NCBI GenBank assembly: GCA_963680875.1
Contig: OY804579.1
Location: 51,536,036-51,600,035, forward strand
Reading direction: 5' to 3'
Length of the DNA: 64,000 nt
Origin: Bathymodiolus brooksi
Taxonomy: Eukaryota; Mollusca; Bivalvia; Mytilida; Modiolidae
Below the pieces are notes generated by a model. That model was not told the DNA's origin. It did not search any database and saw only the letters and a program-made list of their open reading frames with translations. A program made the translations under genes and the position numbers. Positions 28,280 through 42,290 of the stretch are shown piece by piece; within the stretch, counting starts at the first letter, position 1; the number at the start of each line of letters is the position of its first letter.

Positions 28280-30746
28280 GACCACGAATTTAAGCGACCT
28301 GAGATTACACGAATTTACGCGGCCTGACCACGAATTTAAGCGACCTGAGATTACACGAATTTATGTGACCTGACATTACACGAATTTACGCGACCTGACT
28401 TTACACGAATTTACTTGAGCTGACATTACACGAATTTACGCGACCTGACATTAAACGAATTTACGTGACCTGACATTACACGAATTTACGCGACCTGACA
28501 TTACACGAATTTATGCGACCTGCCATTACACGAATTTACGTGACCTGACATTACACAAATTAACCCAACCTGAATTTACACGAATTTATGGGACCTGACT
28601 TTACGTGAATTTAAGCGACCTGACTTTACACGAATTTACTTGACCTGACATTACACGAATTTACTTGACCTGACATTACACGAATTTACGCGACCTGACT
28701 TTACACAAATTTACGCGACCTGACATTACACGAATTTACGTGACCTAACATTACACGAATTTACGTGACCTGACATTACACGAATTTACGCGACCTGACA
28801 TTACACGAATTTACGCGACCTGACATTACACGAATTTAAGTGACCTGACATTACACGAATTTACGCGACCTGACATTACACGAATTTATGCAACCTGCCA
28901 TTACACGAATTTACGTAACCTGACATTACACAAATTTACGCAACCTGACTTTACACGAATTTATGGGACCTGACTTTACGTGAATTTAAGCGACCTGACA
29001 TTACATGAATTTATGCGACCTGACATTACACGAATTTATGCAACCTGACATTACACGAATTTACGTGACCTGACATTACACAAATTTATGCGACCTAACT
29101 TTACGTGAATTTACGGGACCTGACATTACACGAATTTACGCGACCTGACATTACACGAATTTAAGTGACCTGACATTACACGAATTTACGCGACCTGACA
29201 TTACACGAATTTATGCAACCTGCCATTACACGAATTTACGTGACCTGACATTACACAAATTTACGCAACCTGACTTTACACGAATTTATGGGACCTGACT
29301 TTACGTGAATTTAAGCGACCTGACATTACACGAATTTATGCGACCTGACATTACACGAATTTACTTGACCTGACATTACACGAATTTACGCGACCTGACT
29401 TTACACAAATTTACGCGACCTGACATTACACAAATTTACGCAACCTGACTTTACGCGAATTTATGGGACCTGACTTTACGTGAATTTAAGCGACCTGACA
29501 TTACACGAATTTACGCGACCTGCCATTACACGAGTTTATGCGACCTGACTTTACACAAATTTACGCAACCTGACTTTACGCGAATTTATGGGACCTGACA
29601 TTACACGAATTTACATGACCTGACATTACACGAATTCACGTGACCTGACATTACACGAATTTACGTGACCTGACATTACACGAATTTATGCGACCTGACA
29701 TTACACGAATTTACTTGACCTGACATTACACGAATTTACGCGACCTGACTTTACACAAATTTACACGACCTGACATTACACGAATTTACGTGACCTAACA
29801 TTACACGAATTTACGGGACCTGACAATACACGAATTTACGCGACCTGACATTACACGAATTTACGTGACCTGACATTACACAAATTTATGCGACCTAACT
29901 TTACGTGAATTTACGGGACCTGACATTACACGAATTTACGCGACCTGACATTACACGAATTTAAGTGACCTGACATTACACGAATTTACGCGACCTGACA
30001 TTACACGAATTTATGCAACCTGCCATTACACGAATTTACGTGACCCGACATTACACAAATTTACGCAACCTGACTTTACACGAATTTATGGGACCTGACT
30101 TTACGTGAATTTAAGCGACCTGACATTACACGAATTTATGCGACCTGACATTACACGAATTTACTTGACCTGACATTACACGAATTTACGCGACCTGACT
30201 TTACACAAATTTAAGCGACCTGACATTACACGAATTTACGTGACCTAACATTACACGAATTTACGTGACCTGACATTACACGAATTTACGCGACCTGACA
30301 TTACACGAATTTATGCGACCTGCCATTACACGAATTTACGCGACCTGACATTACACAAATTTACGCAACCTGACTTTACACGAATTTATGGGACCTGACT
30401 TTACGTGAATTTAAGCGACCTGACATTACACGAATTTATGCGACCTGACATTACACGAATTTACTTGACCTGACATTACACGAATTTACTTGTCCTGACA
30501 TTACACGAATTTACGCGACCTGACTTTACACAAATTTACGCGACCTGACATTACACGAATTTACGTGACCTAACATTACACGAATTTAAGGGACCTGACA
30601 ATACACGAATTTACGCGACCTGACATTACACAAATTTATGCGACCTAACTTTACGTGAATTTATGGGACCTGACATTACACGAATTTACGCGACCTGACA
30701 TTACACGAATTTACGTGACCTGACATTACACGAATTTACGCGACCT
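28280..30746 (+). repeat. C-like HOR, duplicate of 24896-27362 (2,467 bp)
   Basis: Matches 24896-27362 at offset 3,384, including CCCGAC, AAATTTAAGCG and CTTGTCC. One private difference found: A at 29042 for G, a CpG transition. Confidence 0.87.
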
Positions 30747-31888
30747 GACCACGAATTTAAGCGACCTGAGATTACACGAATTTACGCGGCCTGACCACGA
30801 ATTTAAGCGACCTGAGATTACACGAATTTATGTGACCTGACATTACACGAATTTACGCGACCTGACTTTACACAAATTTACTTGAGCTGACATTACACGA
30901 ATTTACGCGACCTGACATTACACGAATTTACGTGACCTGACATTACACGAATTTACGCGACCTGACATTACACGAATTTATGCGACCTGCCATTACACGA
31001 ATTTACGTGACCTGACATTACACAAATTAACCCAACCTGAATTTACACGAATTTATGGGACCTGACTTTACGTGAATTTAAGCGACCTGACATTACACGA
31101 ATTTATGCGACCTGACATTACACGAATTTACTTGACCTGACATTACACGAATTTACGCGACCTGACATTACACAAATTTACGCGACCTGACATTACACGA
31201 ATTTACGTGACCTAACATTACACGAATTTACGTGACCTGACATTACACGAATTTACGCGACCTGACATTACACGAATTTACGCGACCTGACATTACACGA
31301 ATTTAAGTGACCTGACATTACACGAATTTACGCGACCTGACATTACACGAATTTATGCAACCTGCCATTACACGAATTTACGTGACCTGACATTACACAA
31401 ATTTACGCAACCTGACTTTACACGAATTTATGGGACCTGACTTTACGTGAATTTAAGCGACCTGACATTACACGAATTTATGCGACCTGACATTACACGA
31501 ATTTATGCGACCTGACATTACACGAATTTACGTGACCTGACATTACACAAATTTATGCGACCTAACTTTACGTGAATTTACGGGACCTGACATTACACGA
31601 ATTTACTCGACCTGACATTACACGAATTTAAGTGACCTGACATTACACAAATTTACGCGACCTGACATTACACGAATTTATGCAACCTGCCATTACACGA
31701 ATTTACGTGACCTGACATTACACAAATTTACGCAACCTGACTTTACACGAATTTATGGGACCTGACTTTACGTGAATTTAAGTGACCTGACATTACACGA
31801 ATTTATGCGACCTGACATTACACGAATTTACGCGACCTGACATTACACGAATTTACGTGACCTGACATTACACGAATTTACGCGACCT
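30747..31888 (+). repeat. Truncated C-like HOR (1,142 bp)
   Basis: Duplicates 27363 onward at offset 3,384 up to about 31,284, then continues on the ordinary C-like path. It ends early near 31,830 by jumping to the monomers that precede a landmark. Slot CTCG near 31,606 is seen nowhere else in the window. Confidence 0.82.
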
Positions 31889-33030
31889 GACCACGAATTT
31901 AAGCGACCTGAGATTACACGAATTTACGCGGCCTGACCACGAATTTAAGCGACCTGAGATTACACGAATTTATGTGACCTGACATTACACGAATTTACGC
32001 GACCTGACATTACACGAATTTACTTGACCTGACATTACACGAATTTACGTGACCTAACATTACACGAATTTACGGGACCTGACAATACACGAATTTACGC
32101 GACCTGACATTACACGAATTTACGTGACCTGACATTACACAAATTTATGCGACCTAACTTTACGTGAATTTACGGGACCTGACAATACACGAATTTACGC
32201 GACCTGACATTACACGAATTTAAGTGACCTGACATTACACGAATTTACGCGACCTGACATTACACGAATTTATGCAACCTGCCATTACACGAATTTACGT
32301 GACCTGACATTACACAAATTTACGCAACCTGACTTTACACGAATTTATGGGACCTGACTTTACGTGAATTTAAGCGACCTGACATTACACGAATTTATGC
32401 GACCTGACATTACACGAATTTACTTGACCTGACATTACACGAATTTACGCGACCTGACTTTACACAAATTTACGCGACCTGACATTACACGAATTTACGT
32501 GACCTAACATTACACGAATTTACGTGACCTGACATTACACGAATTTACGCGACCTGATATTACACGAATTTATGCGACCTGCCATTACACGAATTTACGC
32601 GACCTGACATTACACAAATTTACGCAACCTGACTTTATACGAATTTATGGAACCTGACTTTACGTGAATTTAAGCGACCTGACATTACACGAATTTATGC
32701 GACCTGACATTACACGAATTTACTTGACCTGACATTACACGAATTTACTTGACCTGACATTACACGAATTTACGCGACCTGACTTTACACAAATTTACGC
32801 GACCTGACATTACACGAATTTACGTGACCTAACATTACACGAATTTACGGGACCTGACAATACACGAATTTACGCGACCTGACATTACACAAATTTACGT
32901 CACCTGACATTACACAAATTTATGCGACCTAACTTTACGTGAATTTATGGGACCTGACATTACACGAATTTACGCGACCTGACATTACACGAATTTACGT
33001 GACCTGACATTACACGAATTTACGTGACCT
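31889..33030 (+). repeat. Truncated C-like HOR (1,142 bp)
   Basis: Forty-four full and two 21-bp monomers. After the landmark pair a CTTG monomer is followed near 32,047 by CGTG with CCTAAC, skipping most of the unit. The right end matches the 24,4xx-24,9xx sequence at offset 8,135, including GATATT at 32556. It equals the previous unit in length but has a different internal order. Confidence 0.82.
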
Positions 33031-34097
33031 GACCACGAATTTAAGCGACCTGAGATTACACGAATTTACGCGGCCTGACCACGAATTTAAGCGACCTGAG
33101 ATTACACGAATTTATGTGACCTGACATTACACGAATTTACGCGACCTGACTTTACACGAATTTACTTGAGCTGACATTACACGAATTTACGTGACCTGAC
33201 ATTACACAAATTTATGCGACCTAACTTTACGCGAATTTACGGGACCTGACATTACACGAATTTACGCGACCTGACATTACACGAATTTAAGTGACCTGAC
33301 ATTACACGAATTTACGCGACCTGACATTACACGAATTTATGCAACCTGCCATTACACAAATTTACGTGACCTGACATTACACAAATTTACGCAACCTGAC
33401 TTTACACGAATTTATGGGACCTGACTTTACGTGAATTTAAGTGACCTGACATTACACGAATTTATGCGACCTGACATTACACGAATTTACTTGACCTGAC
33501 ATTACACGAATTTACGCGACCTGACTTTACACAAATTTACGCGACCTGACATTACACGAATTTACGTGACCTAACATTACACGAATTTACGTGACCTGAC
33601 ATTACACGAATTTACGCGACCTGACATTACACGAATTTATGCGACCTGCCATTACACGAATTTACGTGACCTGACATTACACAAATTTACGCAACCTGAC
33701 TTTACACGAATTTATGGGACCTGACTTTACGTGAATTTAAGCGACCTGACATTACACGAATTTATGCGACCTGACATTACACGAATTTACTTGACCTGAC
33801 ATTACACGAATTTACTTGACCTGACATTACACGAATTTACGCGACCTGACTTTACACAAATTTACGCGACCTGACATTACACGAATTTACGTGACCTAAC
33901 ATTACACGAATTTACGGGACCTGACAATACACGAATTTACGCGACCTGACATTACACAAATTTAAGTGACCTGACATTACACAAATTTATGCGACCTAAC
34001 TTTACGTGAATTTATGGGACCTGACATTACACGAATTTACGCGACCTGACATTACACGAATTTACGTGACCTGACATTACACGAATTTACGCGACCT
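33031..34097 (+). repeat. Truncated C-like HOR leading back to D (1,067 bp)
   Basis: Starts as a C-like unit. At about 33,175 it changes to sequence matching type C from 8,058 at offset 25,117, including the rare CTAACTTTACGCG at 33221. This is the right edge of the expansion. Private CpG changes: A at 33358 and T at 33442. Confidence 0.84.
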
Positions 34098-36214
34098 GAC
34101 CACCAATTTAAGCGACCTGAGATTACACGAATTTACGCGGCCTGACCACGAATTTAAGCGACCTGAGATTACACGAATTTATGTGACCTGACTTTACACG
34201 AATTTACTTGAGCTGACATTACACGAATTTACGCGACCTGACATTACACGAATTTACTTGACCTGACATTACACGAATTTACGCGACCTGACATTACACG
34301 AATTTATGCGACCTGCCATTACACGAATTTAGGTGACCTGACATTACACAAATTAACCCAACCTGAATTTACGCGAATTTATGGGACCTGACTTTACGTG
34401 AATTTAAGCGACCTGACATTACACGAATTTATGCGACCTGACATTACACGAATTTACATGACCTGACATTACACGAATTCACGTGACCTGACATTACACG
34501 AATTTACGTGACCTGACATTACACGAATTTATGCGACCTGACATTACACGAATTTACTTGACCTGACATTACACGAATTTACGCGACCTGACATTACACA
34601 AATTTACGCGACCTGACATTACACGAATTTACGTGACCTAACATTACACGAATTTACGGGACCTGACAATACACGAATTTACGCGACCTGACATTACACG
34701 AATTTAAGTGACCTGACATTACACGAATTTACGCGACCTGACATTACACGAATTTATGCAACCTGCCATTACACGAATTTACGTGACCTGACATTACACA
34801 AATTAACCCAACCTGAATTTACACGAATTTATGGGACCTGACTTTACGTGAATTTAAGCGACCTGACATTACACGAATTTATGCGACCTGACATTACACG
34901 AATTTACTTGACCTTACATTACACGAATTTACGCGACCTGACTTTACACAAATTTACGCGACCTGACATTACACGAATTTACGTGACCTAACATTACACG
35001 AATTTACGTGACCTGACATTACACGAATTTACGCGACCTGACATTACACGAATTTACGCGACCTGACATTACACGAATTTAAGTGACCTGACATTACACG
35101 AGTTTACGCGACCTGACATTACACGAATTTATGCAACCTGCCATTACACGAATTTACGTGACCTGACATTACACAAATTTACGCAACCTGACTTTACACG
35201 AATTTATGGGACCTGACTTTACGTGAATTTAAGCGACCTGACATTACACGAATTTATGCGACCTGACATTACACGAATTTACGCGACCTGACATTACACG
35301 AATTTACGTGACCTGACATTACACAAATTTATGCGACCTAACTTTACGTGAATTTACGGGACCTGACATTACACGAATTTACGCGACCTGACATTACACG
35401 AATTTAAGTGACATGACATTACACGAATTTACGCGACCTGACATTACACGAATTTATGCAACCTGCCATTACACGAATTTACGTGACCTGACATTACACA
35501 AATTTACGCAACCTGACTTTACACGAATTTATGGGACCTGACTTTACGTGAATTTAAGCGACCTGACATTACACGAATTTATGCGACCTGACATTACACG
35601 AATTTACTTGACCTGACATTACACGAATTTACGCGACCTGACTTTACACAAATTTACGCGACCTGACATTACACGAATTTACGTGACCTAACATTACACG
35701 AATTTACGTGACCTGACATTACACGAATTTACGCGACCTGACATTACACGAATTTATGCGACCTGCCATTACACGAATTTACGTGACCTGACATTACACA
35801 AATTTACGCAACCTGACTTTACACGAATTTATGGGACCTGACTTTACGTGAATTTAAGCGACCTGACATTACACGAATTTATGCGACCTGACATTACACG
35901 AATTTACTTGACCTGACATTACACGAATTTACTTGACCTGACATTACACGAATTTACGCGACCTGACTTTACACAAATTTACGCGACCTGACATTACACG
36001 AATTTACGTGACCTAACATTACACGAATTTACGGGACCTGACAATACACGAATTTACGCGACCTGACATTACACAAATTTAAGTGACCTGACATTACACA
36101 AATTTATGCGACCTAACTTTACGTGAATTTATGGGACCTGACATTACACGAATTTACGCGACCTGACATTACACGAATTTACGTGACCTGACATTACACG
36201 AATTTACGCGACCT
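34098..36214 (+). repeat. HOR type D, cycle 2 (2,117 bp)
   Basis: Matches 8981-11097 at offset 25,117, with the missing monomer after the TGTG slot and CCTTAC (T at 34915). Private A at 35413, a C-to-A change. Confidence 0.87.
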
Positions 36215-38006
36215 GACCACCAATTTAAGCGACCTGAGATTACACGAATTTACGCGGCCTGACCACGAATTTAAGCGAACTGAGATTACACGAATTTATG
36301 TGACCTGACATTACACGAATTTACGCGACCTGACTTTACACGAATTTACTTGAGCTGACATTACACGAATTTACGCGACCTGACATTACACGAATTTACT
36401 TGACCTGACATTACACGAATTTACGCGACCTGACATTACACGAATTTATGCGACCTGCCATTACACGAATTTAGGTGACCTGACATTACACAAATTAACC
36501 CAACCTGAATTTACGCGAATTTATGGGACCTGACTTTACGTGAATTTAAGCGACCTGACATTACACGAATTTATGCGACCTGACATTACACGAATTTACA
36601 TGACCTGACATTACACGAATTTACTTGACCTGACATTACACGAATTTACGCGACCTGACTTTACACAAATTTACGCGACCTGACATTACACGAATTTACG
36701 TGACCTAACATTACACGAATTTACGTGACCTGACATTACACGAATTTACGCGACCTGACATTACACGAATTTATGCGACCTGCCATTACACGAATTTACG
36801 TGACCTGACATTACACAAATTTACGCAACCTGACTTTACACGAATTTATGGGACCTGACTTTACGTGAATTTAAGCGACCTGACATTACACGAATTTATG
36901 CGACCTGACATTACACGAATTTACTTGACCTGACATTACACGAATTTACTTGACCTGACATTACACGAATTTACGCAACCTGACTTTACACGAATTTATG
37001 GGACCTGACTTTACGTGAATTTAAGCGACCTGACATTACACGAATTTATGCGACCTGACATTACACGAATTTACGCGACCTGACATTACACGAATTTACG
37101 TGACCTGACATTACACAAATTTATGCGACCTAACTTTACGTGAATTTACGGGACCTGACATTACACGAATTTACGCGACCTGACATTACACGAATTTAAG
37201 TGACCTGACATTACACGAATTTACGCGACCTGACATTACACGAATTTATGCAACCTGCCATTACACGAATTTACGTGACCTGACATTACACAAATTTACG
37301 CAACCTGACTTTACACGAATTTATGGGACCTGACTTTACGTGAATTTAAGCGACCTGACATTACATGAATTTATGCGACCTGACATTACACGAATTTACT
37401 TGACCTGACATTACACGAATTTACGCGACCTGACTTTACACAAATTTACGCGACCTGACATTACACGAATTTACGTGACCTAACATTACACGAATTTACG
37501 TGACCTGACATTACACGAATTTACGCGACCTGACATTACACGAATTTATGCGACCTGCCATTACACGAATTTACGTGACCTGACATTACACAAATTTACG
37601 CAACCTGACTTTACACGAATTTATGGGACCTGACTTTACGTGAATTTAAGCGACCTGACATTACACGAATTTATGCGACCTGACATTACACGAATTTACT
37701 TGACCTGACATTACACGAATTTACTTGACCTGACATTACACGAATTTACGCGACCTGACTTTACACAAATTTACGCGACCTGACATTACACGAATTTACG
37801 TGACCTAACATTACACGAATTTACGGGACCTGACAATACACGAATTTACGCGACCTGACATTACACAAATTTAAGTGACCTGACATTACACAAATTTATG
37901 CGACCTAACTTTACGTGAATTTATGGGACCTGACATTACACGAATTTACGCGACCTGACATTACACGAATTTACGTGACCTGACATTACACGAATTTACG
38001 CGACCT
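36215..38006 (+). repeat. HOR type E, cycle 2 (1,792 bp)
   Basis: Matches 11098-12889 at offset 25,117, including ACATGAATTT near 37,364. Private A at 36279 gives GCGAACTGAG, a C-to-A change. Confidence 0.87.
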
Positions 38007-40148
38007 GACCACCAATTTAAGCGACCTGAGATTACACGAATTTACGCGGCCTGACCACGAATTTAAGCGACCTGAGATTACACAAATTTATGTGACCTGA
38101 CATTACACGAATTTACGCGACCTGACTTTACACGAATTTACTTGAGCTGACATTACACGAATTTACGCGACCTGACATTACACGAATTTACTTGACCTGA
38201 CATTACACGAATTTACGCGACCTGACATTACACGAATTTATGCGACCTGCCATTACACGAATTTAGGTGACCTGACATTACACAAATTAACCCAACCTGA
38301 ATTTACGCGAATTTATGGGACCTGACTTTACGTGAATTTAAGCGACCTGACATTACACGAATTTATGCGACCTGACATTACACGAATTTACATGACCTGA
38401 CATTACACGAATTCACGTGACCTGACATTACACGAATTTACGTGACCTGACATTACACGAATTTATGCGACCTGACATTACACGAATTTACTTGACCTGA
38501 CATTACACGAATTTACGCGACCTGACATTACACAAATTTACGCGACCTGACATTACACGAATTTACGTGACCTAACATTACACGAATTTACGGGACCTGA
38601 CAATACACGAATTTACGCGACCTGACATTACACGAATTTAAGTGACCTGACATTACACGAATTTATGCGACCTGACATTACACGAATTTATGCAACCTGC
38701 CATTACACGAATTTACGTGACCTGACATTACACAAATTAACCCAACCTGAATTTACACGAATTTATGGGACCTGACTTTACGTGAATTTAAGCGACCTGA
38801 CATTACACGAATTTATGCGACCTGACATTACACGAATTTACTTGACCTGACATTACACGAATTTACGCGACCTGACTTTACACAAATTTACGCGACCTGA
38901 CATTACACGAATTTACGTGACCTAACATTACACGAATTTACGTGACCTGACATTACACGAATTTACGCGACCTGACATTACACGAATTTACGCGACCTGA
39001 CATTACACGAATTTAAGTGACCTGACATTACACGAGTTTACGCGACCTGACATTACACGAATTTATGCAACCTGCCATTACACGAATTTACGTGACCTGA
39101 CATTACACAAATTTACGCAACCTGACTTTACACGAATTTATGGGACCTGACTTTACGTGAATTTAAGCGACCTGACATTACACGAATTTATGCGACCTGA
39201 CATTACACGAATTTACGCGACCTGACATTACACGAATTTACGTGACCTGACATTACACAAATTTATGCGACCTAACTTTACGTGAATTTACGGGACCTGA
39301 CATTACACGAATTTACGCGACCTGACATTACACGAATTTAAGTGACCTGACATTACACGAATTTACGCGACCTGACATTACACGAATTTATGCAACCTGC
39401 CATTACACGAATTTACGTGACCTGACATTACACAAATTTACGCAACCTGACTTTACACGAATTTATGGGACCTGACTTTACGTGAATTTAAGCGACCTGA
39501 CATTACACGAATTTATGCGACCTGACATTACACGAATTTACTTGACCTGACATTACACGAATTTACGCGACCTGACTTTACACAAATTTACGCGACCTGA
39601 CATTACACGAATTTACGTGACCTAACATTACACGAATTTACGTGACCTGACATTACACGAATTTACGCGACCTGACATTACACGAATTTATGCGACCTGC
39701 CATTACACGAATTTACGTGACCTGACATTACACAAATTTACGCAACCTGACTTTACACGAATTTATGGGACCTGACTTTACGTGAATTTAAGCGACCTGA
39801 CATTACACGAATTTATGCGACCTGACATTACACGAATTTACTTGACCTGACATTACACGAATTTACTTGACCTGACATTACACGAATTTACGCGACCTGA
39901 CTTTACACAAATTTACGCGACCTGACATTACACGAATTTACGTGACCTAACATTACACGAATTTACGGGACCTGACAATACACGAATTTACGCGACCTGA
40001 CATTACACAAATTTAAGTGACCTGACATTACACAAATTTATGCGACCTAACTTTACGTGAATTTATGGGACCTGACATTACACGAATTTACGCGACCTGA
40101 CATTACACGAATTTACGTGACCTGACATTACACGAATTTACGCGACCT
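38007..40148 (+). repeat. HOR type F, cycle 2 (2,142 bp)
   Basis: Matches 12890-15031 at offset 25,117, including CACAAATTT after the second landmark and a TGCG slot at 38,665. EcoRI sequence at 38409. Confidence 0.87.
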
Positions 40149-42290
40149 GACCACCAATTTAAGCGACCTGAGATTACACGAATTTACGCGGCCTGACCAC
40201 GAATTTAAGCGACCTGAGATTACACGAATTTATGTGACCTGACATTACACGAATTTACGCGACCTGACTTTACACGAATTTACTTGAGCTGACATTACAC
40301 GAATTTACGCGACCTGACATTACACGAATTTACTTGACCTGACATTACACGAATTTACGCGACCTGACATTACACGAATTTATGCGACCTGCCATTACAC
40401 GAATTTAGGTGACCTGACATTACACAAATTAACCCAACCTGAATTTACGCGAATTTATGGGACCTGACTTTACGTGAATTTAAGCGACCTGACATTACAC
40501 GAATTTATGCGACCTGACATTACACGAATTTACATGACCTGACATTACACGAATTCACGTGACCTGACATTACACGAATTTACGTGACCTGACATTACAC
40601 GAATTTATGCGACCTGACATTACACGAATTTACTTGACCTGACATTACACGAATTTACGCGACCTGACATTACACAAATTTACGCGACCTGACATTACAC
40701 GAATTTACGTGACCTAACATTACACGAATTTACGGGACCTGACAATACACGAATTTACGCGACCTGACATTACACGAATTTAAGTGACCTGACATTACAC
40801 GAATTTACGCGACCTGACATTACACGAATTTATGCAACCTGCCATTACACGAATTTACGTGACCTGACATTACACAAATTAACCCAACCTGAATTTACAC
40901 GAATTTATGGGACCTGACTTTACGTGAATTTAAGCGACCTGACATTACACGAATTTATGCGACCTGACATTACACGAATTTACTTGACCTGACATTACAC
41001 GAATTTACGCGACCTGACTTTACACAAATTTACGTGACCTGACATTACACGAATTTACGTGACCTAACATTACACGAATTTACGTGACCTGACATTACAC
41101 GAATTTACGCGACCTGACATTACACGAATTTACGCGACCTGACATTACACGAATTTAAGTGACCTGACATTACACGAGTTTACGCGACCTGACATTACAC
41201 GAATTTATGCAACCTGCCATTACACGAATTTACGTGACCTGACATTACACAAATTTACGCAACCTGACTTTACACGAATTTATGGGACCTGACTTTACGT
41301 GAATTTAAGCGACCTGACATTACACGAATTTATGCGACCTGACATTACACGAATTTACGCGACCTGACATTACACGCATTTACGTGACCTGACATTACAC
41401 AAATTTATGCGACCTAACTTTACGTGAATTTACGGGACCTGACATTACACGAATTTACGCGACCTGACATTACACGAATTTAAGTGACCTGACATTACAC
41501 GAATTTACGCGACCTGACATTACACGAATTTATGCAACCTGCCATTACACGAATTTACGTGACCTGACATTACACAAATTTACGCAACCTGACTTTACAC
41601 GAATTTATGGGACCTGACTTTACGTGAATTTAAGCGACCTGACATTACACGAATTTATGCGACCTGACATTACACGAATTTACTTGACCTGACATTACAC
41701 GAATTTACGCGACCTGACTTTACACAAATTTACGCGACCTGACATTACACGAATTTACGTGACCTAACATTACACGAATTTACGTGACCTGACATTACAC
41801 GAATTTACGCGACCTGACATTACACGAATTTATGCGACCTGCCATTACACGAATTTACGTGACCTGACATTACACAAATTTACGCAACCTGACTTTACAC
41901 GAATTTATGGGACCTGACTTTACGTGAATTTAAGCGACCTGACATTACACGAATTTATGCGACCTGACATTACACGAATTTATGCGACCTGACATTACAC
42001 GAATTTATGCGACCTGACATTACACGAATTTACGCGACCTGACTTTACACAAATTTACGCGACCTGACATTACACGAATTTACGTGACCTAACATTACAC
42101 GAATTTACGGGACCTGACAATACACGAATTTACGCGACCTGACATTACACAAATTTAAGTGACCTGACATTACACAAATTTATGCGACCTAACTTTACGT
42201 GAATTTATGGGACCTGACATTACACGAATTTACGCGACCTGACATTACACGAATTTACGTGACCTGACATTACACGAATTTACGCGACCT
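40149..42290 (+). repeat. HOR type A, cycle 3 (2,142 bp)
   Basis: Type A by C at 41377 and EcoRI at 40551. Slot TGCG at 42008 agrees with cycle 1 and not with cycles 2 or 4. From about 40,583 this sequence is the left copy of the 3,238-bp tandem duplication. Confidence 0.87.

Larger units (their letters stand above)
24517..31284 (+). repeat. 3,384-bp tandem duplication, junction near 27,901
   Basis: 24517-27900 is repeated as 27901-31284. The left arm at the junction continues the CGCG path of 25,43x; the right arm joins at ACCTGACTTTACGTG, as at 24,517. Both share ACCTGAC, so the breakpoint is located only to 27,899-27,907. The 25-bp register is kept. Landmark pairs 24896/28280 and 27363/30747 give the offset. 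Confidence 0.86.
21986..33175 (+). repeat. Expansion zone inside type C of cycle 2
   Basis: Left of this zone the sequence follows type C at offset 14,148; right of it, at offset 25,117. About 11.2 kb here takes the place of about 0.2 kb (near 7,840-8,058) in cycle 1, a net gain of 10,969 bp. It consists of C-like HORs of 2.4-2.5 kb plus truncated ones, with its own shared variants (ACATGAATTT, GATATT, CTTTATAC, TATGGAACC). No foreign sequence is present. Confidence 0.85.
15032..40148 (+). repeat. Super-HOR cycle 2, expanded to 25,117 bp
   Basis: The order is A, B, C start, a 10,969-bp net expansion, C end, D, E, F. A and B match cycle 1 at offset 14,148. The right end of C and D, E and F match cycle 1 at offset 25,117 (for example landmarks 8981 to 34098, 11098 to 36215, 12890 to 38007). 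The added sequence is made of further C-like HORs, so the cycle was enlarged from within, not by foreign DNA. Confidence 0.88.

Noticed and set aside
21986..33175. Transposon insertion as the cause of the cycle 2 expansion
   Set aside because: Every monomer in the zone belongs to the same satellite. No terminal repeats, target duplication or unrelated sequence were seen.
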